In this document: piece by piece, positions 1 through 8,768 of the stretch
How the letters are laid out: every line of letters starts with the position of its first letter
Position numbering within the stretch: position 1 is the first letter of the stretch
From: Acidimicrobiia bacterium
Lineage (GTDB): Bacteria; Actinomycetota; Acidimicrobiia; Acidimicrobiales; Aldehydirespiratoraceae
Reading direction: 5' to 3'
Assembly (NCBI GenBank): GCA_024421095.1
Contig: JAHQYM010000010.1
Coordinates: 1 to 48,880, forward strand
Length of the DNA: 48,880 nucleotides
The notes under the pieces: generated by a model
Databases searched by the model: none
Told to the model about the DNA's origin: nothing
The model's input: only the letters and a program-made list of their open reading frames with translations
Made by a program: the position numbers and the translations under genes

Positions 1-108
1 TGCTTGCGTTCATGATGGCTGACTCGCCTACCGATGTCGCCAACAAAATCGATGCCTTTCACTCGAATCGCCGATCCGCCAATGTCTACACCGAATGCCG
101 TCAATAAA

Positions 109-183
109 CCACAAGGACACAACCCACGAGGACACAAACCACGAGGACACAAACCACAAGGACACAAACCACAAGGACATAAT
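109..183 (+). repeat. Five tandem 15-nt repeats, each carrying an SD-like core
   Basis: Five in-phase 15-nt units with the consensus CCACRAGGACACAAM. Read in the frame of the downstream gene they would encode Pro-(Gln/Arg)-Gly-His-(Lys/Asn) five times. Each unit contains AAGGA or GAGGA, which resembles a Shine-Dalgarno core. The last AAGGA (173-177) lies 6 nt before the GTG at 184. The array is therefore either a 5' leader with repeated ribosome-binding-like cores or a repetitive N-terminal extension of the aminotransferase. Confidence 0.85.
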
Positions 184-1293
184 GTGCTCAACCAAGCAAC
201 CAACACAAACCACAACTATTACGTTCCAGGGATGTCTAGCGAATACGTGGCACAACGCTATGGAATCGCAGTAGCCGACATTGCAAAACTAGGATCGGCA
301 GAGAACCCGCATGGCGCTTCACCGAAAGCGCGCGCCGCGGTAAGCGCAACAATCGACCGATTACACCTTTACCCCTCATGGACCGCCGAACCATTACGCG
401 AGAAAATAGCGGCAACCTACAACTACCAACCTGAACAGATAATCTGTGGAGCAGGTGAAACCGAACTCATCTCATTGATCATTCGTGCTTTCAGCGAACC
501 AGGCGGAAAAATACTAATGCCTGGCCCGTGCTTCCCGATCTACCACCTGTTCGCTGAAGCGGAAGGGCGAGTGGCGGTTCTAGCGCACGAAGCGACCGAT
601 CGCGCCTCAATGGCCCTTGACGTAGACACCTATATCGCGGCGATTGACGACAACACACGTATCGTGTTTGTAACAAATCCGCACAGCCCATCAGGCACTT
701 GGCTCAACGAATCCGATTTGCGCCGTATAACCGAGGCGGCACCGCATGCGTTGGTGGTGTTGGACGAGGCTTATGTTCACTATTCCAACACTGTTGGATA
801 CCTTCATCTACCCCAAGAATACCCGCACCTAATGGTGCTCAGAACCTTTTCTAAAGCATTTGGATTGGCCGGGTTACGTATCGGATTTGGCGTTGCTGAA
901 CGCACTGTCATCAATGCGCTTTTGGCGGTGAAACCGACTTGGAACCTCGGACAAATGCAGATTGCTGGAGGTGTCGCAGCCCTTGACGACCACGAACATG
1001 TGGCTTGGACTGTATCCACGATTCTTGATTCCAAACAGTACGTGTCTACCCGTTTTCGCGAGTTGGACAGGTTTCGCATGGTTCCCGAAAGCCGTTCCAA
1101 CTTTTTCTTAGTTGAGATCCTTGATCCAGACACAAACTCGACAGAAGTGTTCAACGGCCTGCTTGAGCGGGGTGTGATCGTGAAGGATGGGATGGATTCT
1201 TGGCGAGGGCTCAGCGACCGATTCCTACGTTGCGACGTGAACCATAGGCATTTGATGGATCAACTTGTTGACGCTCTAGCAGACTTGGAATAA
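184..1293 (+). CDS. HisC-like PLP-dependent aminotransferase (histidinol-phosphate aminotransferase family)
   Basis: Fold-type I class I/II aminotransferase. Family landmarks are visible in order: a YVPG motif near the N-terminus, SAENPHG (substrate-side ENP loop), NPHSPSGT, DEAYVHY, and the PLP Schiff-base lysine in RTFSKAFGLAGLR (about K224 from this start). The GTG start is chosen because an AAGGA lies 6 nt upstream and the resulting 369 aa is typical of HisC, with YVPG kept. An ATG at 34 would give 419 aa with an unusual His/Pro repeat extension, so the start remains open. No other his genes are near. The following genes are a Rieske oxygenase and an MmgE/PrpD protein, so the natural substrate may be another amino acid or amine rather than histidinol phosphate (inference). 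Confidence 0.85.
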   Translation: MLNQATNTNHNYYVPGMSSEYVAQRYGIAVADIAKLGSAENPHGASPKARAAVSATIDRLHLYPSWTAEPLREKIAATYNYQPEQIICGAGETELISLIIRAFSEPGGKILMPGPCFPIYHLFAEAEGRVAVLAHEATDRASMALDVDTYIAAIDDNTRIVFVTNPHSPSGTWLNESDLRRITEAAPHALVVLDEAYVHYSNTVGYLHLPQEYPHLMVLRTFSKAFGLAGLRIGFGVAERTVINALLAVKPTWNLGQMQIAGGVAALDDHEHVAWTVSTILDSKQYVSTRFRELDRFRMVPESRSNFFLVEILDPDTNSTEVFNGLLERGVIVKDGMDSWRGLSDRFLRCDVNHRHLMDQLVDALADLE

Positions 1294-1350
1294 CCCAGTG
1301 CAGAATTTTCCACACCGACGCAGACCACCAAACCAACAAGAAAGGTGACT

Positions 1351-2418
1351 ATGGCAGCGACCAACCATAGGGCGCTAGATGCCCAGTATTATACTGACCC
1401 AGAAATTTTCGCACTTGAACTTGAACGTATCTTCGCACGCACTTGGCAACTTGTTGGACACGTATCCCAAGTGTCGGAACCGGGGTGCTTACTAACCGCC
1501 CAAGTCGGCGACGAGAATGTAATCGTGGTCAACGATAATGGATTACTACGAGGCTTTTTCAACGTTTGTCAACATCGAGGGCATCAATTGGTCGATGCCG
1601 ATGGTGCCAAAGTGTCACGCATCACATGCCCCTACCACGCTTGGGCATACAGCCTCGGTGGCACTTTATTGAATGCGCGCGGCCAAGATGTCGGCGAACT
1701 GTGTGTGCCAAGGGTGCAAGTTGAATCGATGGCTGGTTTCTTGTATGTCAACCTTGATTCGGATGCTCCCTCGTTGTTAAACACCGTGCCGGGGATTGAT
1801 GCGGAACTAGCCGCGATCGCGCCCGACGCAACCAAACGTGTGCTGACTTGGCGGCGCAAACACCTCATCAAGGCCAACTGGAAAATAGCAGTCGAAAACT
1901 ACAACGAGTGCTATCACTGTCCGAACGTGCATAAGACCTTTACCGCAGGTATCATCGCTCCCGCAAGTTATCGCATCACCCCTAGGGGATACACGATCCA
2001 CCACACCGCAACAGCCGCGCCGGCAGAACGGTCAGCCTACGCTCGCCAAATCGACAGCAACGAATATGGTGCCTTCTACACCTGGCCAGTCTCCTCAATT
2101 CAATGTTACCCCGGACAGGTGCTCAACACTTTTCGTTGGGTTCCATTGACCGTTAACGAAACACTGCTGATCCGTGAGTGGTGGTTCGACCGGCCGGAAC
2201 CCACAACAGAACAACTCCAGGTGATTGAACTCGACTGGAACACCACCGTATGCGAAGACTTCGACATCATGGACTCGGTTCAAAGGGGTGTGGCTAGCCG
2301 CGGATATCAACCCGGTCCCTTGATTGTCGACCCAAGTGGAACCGCCGACGTGCATGCCGAAAACGCCGTGGCTCACCTAAACAACCTGCTACTCACAACG
2401 CTAAGCAAAGACGCGTGA
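1351..2418 (+). CDS. Rieske non-heme iron oxygenase, large subunit (betaine/carnitine demethylase-like)
   Basis: The Rieske [2Fe-2S] ligands are visible as C73-x-H75 (CQHRGH) and C93-x2-H96 (CPYH). The mononuclear iron site is the NECYHCPNVH motif, with an acidic residue later in DFDIMDS. The sequence around the iron site resembles GbcA, CntA and stachydrine demethylase, which remove N-methyl groups or cleave quaternary amines. This relation is inferred from motifs only. The ATG at 1351 follows AAAGG at a normal distance, whereas the in-frame GTG at 1345 has no comparable site. The gene starts 57 nt after the aminotransferase and its stop overlaps the GTG of the next gene (GTGA), so the three form one operon. 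No dedicated reductase is visible in the window, so electrons would have to come from elsewhere. Confidence 0.9.
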   Translation: MAATNHRALDAQYYTDPEIFALELERIFARTWQLVGHVSQVSEPGCLLTAQVGDENVIVVNDNGLLRGFFNVCQHRGHQLVDADGAKVSRITCPYHAWAYSLGGTLLNARGQDVGELCVPRVQVESMAGFLYVNLDSDAPSLLNTVPGIDAELAAIAPDATKRVLTWRRKHLIKANWKIAVENYNECYHCPNVHKTFTAGIIAPASYRITPRGYTIHHTATAAPAERSAYARQIDSNEYGAFYTWPVSSIQCYPGQVLNTFRWVPLTVNETLLIREWWFDRPEPTTEQLQVIELDWNTTVCEDFDIMDSVQRGVASRGYQPGPLIVDPSGTADVHAENAVAHLNNLLLTTLSKDA

Positions 2419-3779
2419 GCAACGCCGCATCGCCATCTCGAGAACTTGCGGAGCATCTTGTCGGCTGGCAAGGAAACGTTGAAGAACGCCTACTTCACAA
2501 GTCAACCAACGTCCTCATCGACACCTTAGGATGCATCACCTTTGGCGCAACCCTACCATGGTCAAAAGCCGCCGCCGCTTATGCACTAGCGACGGGAGGT
2601 ACCGGCGCAGCCACAATAATCGGGCAAGCCACCACAACCACGGCACCAATGGCCGCCTTCGCAAACGGGGCCGCAGCCCACGCTTTCGAATTAGATGATG
2701 TGCATGAAGAAGCGATCAGTCATCCCGGTGCGGTGGTCATTCCCGTAGCCATAGCGCTCGCCGAGCAAACCCAAGCAACCGTACTTGACCTCCAAGAAGC
2801 CGTGGTCATCGGCTATGAAGCCATGGGGCGTGCCGGATTAGCGGTGGGGCCAACGAGCCATATGCTTGCGGGATTTCATCCAACTTCAATGTCGGGAGTT
2901 TTCGGGTCGGTGGCGGCTGCCGCACGACTTTTTGGGTTTACTGGGGAACGCTTGAACCACGCCTTCGGGGTGGCGGTGTCGTTGGCTTCAGGAACCATGG
3001 AGTTCGCTTCTTCAGGTGGAATGGCCAAACGTATACACGCCGGGCGCGCCGCCGAAGCCGGGATAATGGCCGTACAACTAGTAGCTCACGGGTTTGAAGG
3101 GGCCTCCGACGGATTAGCCGGTAGGTACGGTTTTTGTCACGTATTTGGCACTAACCCCGAAATCGACCTGTTAACCGCAAAACTCGGCAGTCGCTGGATG
3201 ATAGACGAAATCACCGTCAAACCCTACGCCGCTTGCAGCGACATACACCCGCTAATCCAAGCCGCAACCGAGCTACGAACCGAGCATCAACTTCGTCCAG
3301 AACAGATTACACACATCGAAGCAGAAGCTCCCACAAAAGCCGTCACCCAAAACAACCTGGATGGAACATCATCGGTAATGGCCGCGCAGTATTCAGCGCC
3401 GTTCAACATCGCAGCCGCAATCCTCGCCAACCCCAGTGACCCGACAACCTATGCACCTGAACGAATCGCGAGCCAGACACTTGCTGATCTGCAAGCCAAG
3501 GTGCTGCTACGCGTTGCGAAACGATTTGACGCTACTTACGCTCACAAAATCGGTGGGACCGTAAGGATTTGCCTCGAAAGTGGAGAAGTTCTTGAACGCA
3601 CAGTGCATGGCCAAAAAGGTTCAATGCACAACCCCCTCAACCAACACGAAATCGATGCCAAATTCGCATCACTAGTAACTCATCGCGCGCCACACGAGCT
3701 ATCGCTGAACCTACGTAGCTACCTACAAAACCCAACAAACCCAGCAACAGGCCTGACGCAGCTACTGGTCCCCCAATAA
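2415..3779 (+). CDS. MmgE/PrpD family protein
   Basis: A 454-residue member of the MmgE/PrpD family, which includes 2-methylcitrate dehydratase and cis-aconitate decarboxylase. Recognisable segments are the N-terminal helical DTLGCITFGA region, the active-site-side FELDDVHEEAISHPG motif at about residue 95, a glycine/alanine-rich helical core, and a C-terminal lid region with KPYAACSDIHP. The GTG start overlaps the stop of the Rieske gene by 4 nt, indicating translational coupling. Family members act on diverse carboxylic acids and the precise substrate cannot be read from the sequence. The neighbours suggest a catabolic side path rather than the propionate cycle, because no prpB or prpC is present. 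Confidence 0.88.
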   Translation: MSNAASPSRELAEHLVGWQGNVEERLLHKSTNVLIDTLGCITFGATLPWSKAAAAYALATGGTGAATIIGQATTTTAPMAAFANGAAAHAFELDDVHEEAISHPGAVVIPVAIALAEQTQATVLDLQEAVVIGYEAMGRAGLAVGPTSHMLAGFHPTSMSGVFGSVAAAARLFGFTGERLNHAFGVAVSLASGTMEFASSGGMAKRIHAGRAAEAGIMAVQLVAHGFEGASDGLAGRYGFCHVFGTNPEIDLLTAKLGSRWMIDEITVKPYAACSDIHPLIQAATELRTEHQLRPEQITHIEAEAPTKAVTQNNLDGTSSVMAAQYSAPFNIAAAILANPSDPTTYAPERIASQTLADLQAKVLLRVAKRFDATYAHKIGGTVRICLESGEVLERTVHGQKGSMHNPLNQHEIDAKFASLVTHRAPHELSLNLRSYLQNPTNPATGLTQLLVPQ

Positions 3780-3856
3780 AACCACTAGGTCTGCCTCGGT
3801 CGCTGTCACACACCTTCGCTAAAGTGAATCTCGCTTAACTCAACGGGAGGCAAACG

Positions 3857-3955
3857 ATGAAGATCGACCACACACGAGCGCCAAGCTACGTCGTGACCGA
3901 TATTGGCCATTGCTTACAAATTGTGGCTGAACTCGCCGAATCTAAGGAGCGGTAA
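3857..3955 (+). CDS. 32-aa micro-ORF translationally coupled to the ion channel
   Basis: The ATG at 3857 follows a strong GGGAGG (3845-3850) at normal spacing. The 32-codon frame ends in TAA, whose last base is the first base of the channel ATG (TAATG). The product starts MKIDHTRAPSYVV and ends AELAESKER; it is soluble, slightly charged, and has one cysteine. I do not recognise it. The coupled arrangement and the better SD suggest either a leader peptide that controls channel translation or a real small protein. A possible -10 box TAAAGT lies at 3820-3825, but no convincing -35 was found. Confidence 0.55.
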   Translation: MKIDHTRAPSYVVTDIGHCLQIVAELAESKER

Positions 3956-4626
3956 TGAACTCATTGTTCGACATCAACACTGCGCTCGGACGGCGGATTG
4001 AAGGGGCATTGTCCGCGCTTGTGGTGCTCGCGGTGAGCACCTTGATTGCCGAAACGCTCGTTGACGAAGGAAGCCTCGCCACCTGGATAATCAGGCTTGA
4101 GATCGTCTTTGGCGCAATCTTCGGCCTTGAGTATCTTTTGCGAATCGTTACCAGCGATAAACGCAGGCGCTACATATTTTCGTTCTACGGTGTTGTTGAC
4201 TTGCTCGCAGCGCTTTCGTCGCTAGTGCTCTTGCCTGGCTTAGGAGCTGCCAAAATCTTGCGAGTGTTTCGAGCGTTCCGAATTTTCAAACTCGTTCGCT
4301 ACAGCGATGCTCTCGGCCGATTCTCCAGAGCCTTTGATGACATCAAAGACGAATTAGCGATATATCTTTGCGCAACCGGGATACTGACCTTCATCGCATC
4401 ATACGGCATCTACGTATTTGAACACGAAGAAAACGAACACTACAACAACCTTTTTGAATGCGTTTATTGGTCAATCGCCTCATTAACCGCGGGCGCTGAG
4501 GGGATAGCACCGGTGACGGTAGCAGGGAAATTATTGACGATCGTGCTAGTGATGATCGGTCTGGGGGTGGTCGCCGTGCCTTCGGGGCTTTTGGCTTCAG
4601 CGCTTTCAAGGCAAGACCACGAATAA
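3955..4626 (+). CDS. Voltage-gated-type ion channel with non-canonical pore filter
   Basis: A 223-aa protein with the six-segment layout of bacterial Kv-like channels. S1 lies near residues 15-35 and S2-S3 near 45-95. S4 has regularly spaced arginines and lysine (ILRVFRAFRIFKLVRY). S5 is around 135-150, followed by a pore helix (FECVYWSIASL) and S6 ending AVPSGLLASAL. The position of the potassium filter TVGYGD is occupied by TAGAEGI, which lacks the GYG/GFG signature. Ion selectivity is therefore uncertain and potassium conduction should not be assumed. Length is normal for a minimal bacterial channel without a cytosolic domain. The upstream micro-ORF overlaps its start codon. Confidence 0.8.
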   Translation: MNSLFDINTALGRRIEGALSALVVLAVSTLIAETLVDEGSLATWIIRLEIVFGAIFGLEYLLRIVTSDKRRRYIFSFYGVVDLLAALSSLVLLPGLGAAKILRVFRAFRIFKLVRYSDALGRFSRAFDDIKDELAIYLCATGILTFIASYGIYVFEHEENEHYNNLFECVYWSIASLTAGAEGIAPVTVAGKLLTIVLVMIGLGVVAVPSGLLASALSRQDHE

Positions 4627-4710
4627 CCTGACGAACCGAGAAAATCGCAAAACAACCGACCACACCGATGTCACAGTCGGCTTGTAGCATCTTTGTACGG
4701 AGGGTCGACA

Positions 4711-7700
4711 ATGACATTCAATGAATACCGCCAAAGCATTGGTGCCGCGCACAGCACTGGTCAAGCAACAGAGCATAGTTATCGTGCTGCTCTTGCTACC
4801 CTGCTCGTTGGTGTTGGCAGCGATGCTGTAGATGCGCTCAACGAGCCAAGCCAACAATCCTACGGTGCACCAGATTTTGTTTTGCAACGCCGAGGGGTGC
4901 CTATCGGTCACATCGAGTGCAAAGATGTTGGCACCAACCTTGATGCCGTTGAGAGGAGCGAACAACTTGCGCGTTATCTTGCAGCGCTTCCGAATTTGCT
5001 GCTCACCGATTATCTGGAGTTCCGCTGGTTTGTGCGGGGTGAACGGCGCGGCGTGGCGCGATTGGGGCAACTCAATAATGCCGGCCAACTGGATTTTAGT
5101 CCCAAATATGATTCCGACCTGCACCAACTGCTAAGCAGTTTTTTTGCCGCCGAAGAGCCATCGGTGGGGCAGGCCGGTGAACTCGCCGAACGAATGGCAG
5201 CCATGGCAAAGATGTTGCGTGTGGCTATTGAAAAAATCCTAGACGAAGATGGCGAAAACGCCCCTGCGCTTACGGGGTTACTCGAGAGCTATCGCAAAGT
5301 GCTAATCAACGATCTCAGTGTTGCCGATTTCGCCGATCTGCAAGCGCAAACAGCGGCGTACGGTCTTTTTGCGGCGAGGTGTCTGCACTCGGGGCCACCC
5401 GCCGAGTTCAGCAGGCAATCGGCGGTGTTCGCCGACACCACGCCGTTTCTGCGTGACGTTTTCGGTCATATCGCTGGGCCAAGCGCCGATAGTCGCATCG
5501 TTTGGATCATTGATGACTTGGCCTTGCTACTCGCTAACGCAGACATGGCTTCGGTGTTAGAAGGGTTCGGAAGTGCGACACGCAAAGAAGATCCGATAGT
5601 CCACTTTTACGAAGATTTCCTCGCCGCTTACGACCCCAAACTGCGTGAGCTTCGAGGCGTGTATTACACGCCTGAGCCCGTGGTGTCCTACATCGTGCGT
5701 AGCGTTGATTTGCTGTTGCGAGACAGGTTTGCGGTGCGCGATGGCCTCGCCGATAGAACTACTGTGAATGTTGTCGACAAAGACGGTTCGGAGCGTGCGC
5801 TGCCGCGAGTGGTGATTCTTGATCCAGCGGCAGGTACGGGCACATTTTTGCGTGAAGTGATGGCCCAAGTTCGCCGTGACTTAGCCAAACGAGGCGTAGG
5901 TGGTTCGTGGGGAGTGTATGCGCCGAAATATTTGCTTCCCCAATTGTTTGGTTTTGAACTTTTGATGGCCGCCTACACGATTTGTCACCTGAAACTCACT
6001 TTGGAACTCGGTGAAGCGGGTGAGAAGTACACTCTGAGCGAGGGGACGCGTTTGGGTGTTTTTCTAACAAACACGCTTAGTGATGCCCACGAAGCAACGG
6101 GCGGTCCGATGTTTGCCCCTGAGATTGTGCGGGAAGCTCGCGAGGCTGATGCAGTCAAGCGTGAGCATCCGGTAATGGTGGTGATTGGCAACCCTCCCTA
6201 TTCGGGGCATTCGGCTAACAAAGGGAAATGGATTACCGATTTGATGCGGGGGCGGATCCTTGACGATCCGCAGAGCTATTTCAGCGTGGATGGCGAACCC
6301 TTAGATGAACGCAATCCAAAGTGGATAAATGACGATTATGTGAAGTTCATCCGTTTCGCGCAATGGCGGATCAGCCAGACCGGTGAGGGTATTGTGGGTT
6401 TCGTAACTAATCACAGTTATCTGGATAACCCTACTTTCAGAGGGATGCGGCGGTCCTTGATGGAAACCTTTGATGAGATTTGGTTGCTTGATTTGCATGG
6501 CAGTGCGAAGAAGCAGGAGAAAGCACCAGGTGGTGGTCGAGACCAGAATGTGTTTGATATTCAGCAGGGCGTGGCGATCAGTATTTTTGTTAAGGACGGG
6601 TCTTCTGGCGAGGGCTTAGCGAAGGTGTATCACGCCGACCTTTGGGGTGAACGAGACGATACTGAGTCAGGGAAATATGCTTGGCTTGCCGAACACGATG
6701 TAAAATCCACACGATGGTATGAGCTTGCGGCTAAAGCACCCGATTATTTTTTCGTGCCACGCGATGATGCACTGCAAGTTGAATACGAATCTGGCTGGAA
6801 GCTGACCGACATCGCGCCGATTCATTCAGTGGGAATGGTCACGGCACGAGACAAACTTGCCATCCAGTTCTCTGATGAAGAGATGAGGCGGGTTGCCAAT
6901 GAATTCGTGGGTCTTTCTGAAACTGATGCCCGTGAGAAGTATGGTCTTGGAGAGGATTCTTCGGATTGGACGGTTGCTGCCGCTCAAGACGATCTCCGCA
7001 CGCACCCGGACGCGAAAGCACACATCAAAACAGTCCTCTATCGACCTTTCGACAAACGCACCACGTATTTCACGGGTATGGCAGGTGGGTTTATCTGCCG
7101 GCCACGAGCCGAGGTCATGCACCATATGCTTGCCGGCCCCAATATTGGTTTGATTAGCTGCCGACAACAATCTCAGCAAGGAGTTTGGAACCTAACGGGT
7201 ATTACAGACGGCATGATCGAATCGGCTGCGATCTCAAACAAGACTAAACAAATCAATTACCTCTTCCCGTTATACCTCTACCCTTCTGGGGATGATGCCT
7301 TGAATTTGGGTGTTGCCAGTCGGGTGCCGAATCTCGCCCCAGAATTCATTGCGGCTATCTCAGCAGCATCTGGGCTCGAGTTTGTGGTCAATGGGGCGGG
7401 AGACCTAGTATTGACTTTCGGCCCTGAAGATGTGTTGCATTACATCTACGCGATGCTCCACAGTTCTTGGTTTCGGTTCAGATTCGCAGATTTCTTACGG
7501 TCGGATTTTCCGCGAATTCCGTTGCCGGCATACCCTGCCCAGTTCTCGATCCTCGCGCAACACGGGTCTCGGCTTGCTGCGCTGCATCTTCTAACAGCCG
7601 ATGGTGAAGAAATGCCTGTGTTCGGCGTGGGAGGGTCAGGCGTAGTGGAAACAGTTCGCTATGTTGAACCGTCTAGCGACACTCGGGGTCGCGTCTGGTT

Positions 7701-7914
7701 CAATCAAGACCAGCATTTTGATGGTGTGTCACCGGAGGCGTGGCAGTTCGTCATCGGCGGATACCAACCAGCTAAGAAATGGCTTGAAGACCGCACAGGC
7801 CGAACGCTCAGTTTCGACGATATTTTGGCTTACCAGCAGATTTGCGCTGCGCTAGGGGAAACGCCACAGGTGGTGGCCAAGATTGATGCCGCGGTTGAAA
7901 CTTCAGCCGTCTAA
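4711..7914 (+). CDS. Single-polypeptide restriction-modification enzyme (type ISP/IIG-like, N6-adenine methylase)
   Basis: A 1067-aa protein. An N-terminal PD-(D/E)xK nuclease signature is visible: D55 in APDF and E69-C-K71 in IECK. A long helical linker follows, then the N6-adenine methyltransferase core, with a motif X-like YYTPEPVVSYIV, motif I DPAAGTGTFL (D371) and motif IV NPPY (N494). The C-terminal third is the probable target-recognition region. No helicase Walker motifs lie between nuclease and methylase, unlike full-length translocating ISP enzymes such as LlaGI, so it is closer to a compact type IIG layout. The ATG at 4711 follows GGAGGG by 6 nt; the TTG at 4693 is not needed. No separate methylase or specificity gene is adjacent. 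It stands alone between the channel gene and a convergent regulator. Confidence 0.85.
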   Translation: MTFNEYRQSIGAAHSTGQATEHSYRAALATLLVGVGSDAVDALNEPSQQSYGAPDFVLQRRGVPIGHIECKDVGTNLDAVERSEQLARYLAALPNLLLTDYLEFRWFVRGERRGVARLGQLNNAGQLDFSPKYDSDLHQLLSSFFAAEEPSVGQAGELAERMAAMAKMLRVAIEKILDEDGENAPALTGLLESYRKVLINDLSVADFADLQAQTAAYGLFAARCLHSGPPAEFSRQSAVFADTTPFLRDVFGHIAGPSADSRIVWIIDDLALLLANADMASVLEGFGSATRKEDPIVHFYEDFLAAYDPKLRELRGVYYTPEPVVSYIVRSVDLLLRDRFAVRDGLADRTTVNVVDKDGSERALPRVVILDPAAGTGTFLREVMAQVRRDLAKRGVGGSWGVYAPKYLLPQLFGFELLMAAYTICHLKLTLELGEAGEKYTLSEGTRLGVFLTNTLSDAHEATGGPMFAPEIVREAREADAVKREHPVMVVIGNPPYSGHSANKGKWITDLMRGRILDDPQSYFSVDGEPLDERNPKWINDDYVKFIRFAQWRISQTGEGIVGFVTNHSYLDNPTFRGMRRSLMETFDEIWLLDLHGSAKKQEKAPGGGRDQNVFDIQQGVAISIFVKDGSSGEGLAKVYHADLWGERDDTESGKYAWLAEHDVKSTRWYELAAKAPDYFFVPRDDALQVEYESGWKLTDIAPIHSVGMVTARDKLAIQFSDEEMRRVANEFVGLSETDAREKYGLGEDSSDWTVAAAQDDLRTHPDAKAHIKTVLYRPFDKRTTYFTGMAGGFICRPRAEVMHHMLAGPNIGLISCRQQSQQGVWNLTGITDGMIESAAISNKTKQINYLFPLYLYPSGDDALNLGVASRVPNLAPEFIAAISAASGLEFVVNGAGDLVLTFGPEDVLHYIYAMLHSSWFRFRFADFLRSDFPRIPLPAYPAQFSILAQHGSRLAALHLLTADGEEMPVFGVGGSGVVETVRYVEPSSDTRGRVWFNQDQHFDGVSPEAWQFVIGGYQPAKKWLEDRTGRTLSFDDILAYQQICAALGETPQVVAKIDAAVETSAV

Positions 7915-7960
7915 GCGCTGCGTGCTGGTTACACCGTTGAGCTTGTTTGGTGGCGTGTGG

Positions 7961-8707
7961 TTAGTCGTAGGTGAGGTTATCGGCGAGGCTTGTGGCGGCG
8001 TTGATGACTAGGTTGCCGAGATCGTGGGTGCGTTCGGGATTTGGGAAACGGTATGCCGGGCCGTGAATATGCAGCGCGGACTGCACTGTACCGTCTGCTT
8101 CAACGATGGGCGCGGCGATTGAGTTGATCCCTTCGGCAAATTCTTCGTATACCCAGGCGTACCCCAAACTGCGAATGGTGCTTAGCCGTTCACGAATTTC
8201 GTCGGGGTCGGTAACTGTCCAAGGAGTAGAAGCGGTGAGCGGGCCTTGCAGATAATTCTCAAGTTCGGTTTCGCCGAAGTGAGCCAGTAGAACCAATCCA
8301 GATGGCACCGCGTGAAGCGGAGCGAGTTCGCCAGTCCAACTCCTCACTTGCACGTCGCTCTCTGCTTCTACATGGTCTAGGTAATAGACCGAGCGTCCGT
8401 TGAGAATTGAGACACCGGCGGCTTCGCTAGCTTCGTTGCAAAGCTCTATCAGGTAAGGACGGGCGGTGGCTACTAACCCGCTGCCTGGTTGGGTAGCGCC
8501 GGCGATGTCTAACAGCCCGTCACCAAGACGGTATTCTCCGCCGATACCGGCTTGGGCGACGGCACCTTCGTTTTCTAGTGCCGCCAAGAGGCGGGCCACG
8601 GTCGACTTGGGGAGTTCCACACGCTCCGCCAATTCGGTAACGCCAACTGGCCCAACCGCCAAAGCTCGTAGCAACGCGAAGGCTCGCTCAATCGATTGCA
8701 CAGACAT
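7961..8707 (-). CDS. IclR family transcriptional regulator
   Basis: A 248-aa protein with an N-terminal winged helix-turn-helix (MSVQSIERAFALLRAL, then VTELAERVELPKSTVARLL, residues about 1-65) and a C-terminal IclR effector-binding domain (YYLDHVEAES, AVPSGLVLLA, YAWVYEEFAEGINSIAAPI). IclR proteins bind small metabolites and control catabolic operons as repressors or activators. The gene converges on the restriction-modification gene and is divergent from nothing obvious. Its target may be the demethylase-type operon upstream or the formate dehydrogenase region, but the sequence gives no direct evidence. Confidence 0.92.
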   Translation of the reverse strand: MSVQSIERAFALLRALAVGPVGVTELAERVELPKSTVARLLAALENEGAVAQAGIGGEYRLGDGLLDIAGATQPGSGLVATARPYLIELCNEASEAAGVSILNGRSVYYLDHVEAESDVQVRSWTGELAPLHAVPSGLVLLAHFGETELENYLQGPLTASTPWTVTDPDEIRERLSTIRSLGYAWVYEEFAEGINSIAAPIVEADGTVQSALHIHGPAYRFPNPERTHDLGNLVINAATSLADNLTYD

Positions 8708-8717
8708 AACCTAGTTG

Positions 8718-8723
8718 ACTATA
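8718..8723 (-). promoter_or_regulatory. Candidate -10 box (TATAGT) of the iclR-type gene
   Basis: On the minus strand TATAGT lies 10 nt before the ATG of the IclR gene. This would give a transcript with only a few leader nucleotides. A -35 box is not clear. Confidence 0.4.
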
Positions 8724-8768
8724 GGCGCGTTCTGATTATCCGTGCGGAAAAAGATTTGGCGTTGTTCG

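Noticed and set aside
109-183. Possible CRISPR-like array
   Set aside because: Units are contiguous 15-mers with no spacers and no cas genes; the same holds for the repeats at 22816-22860.
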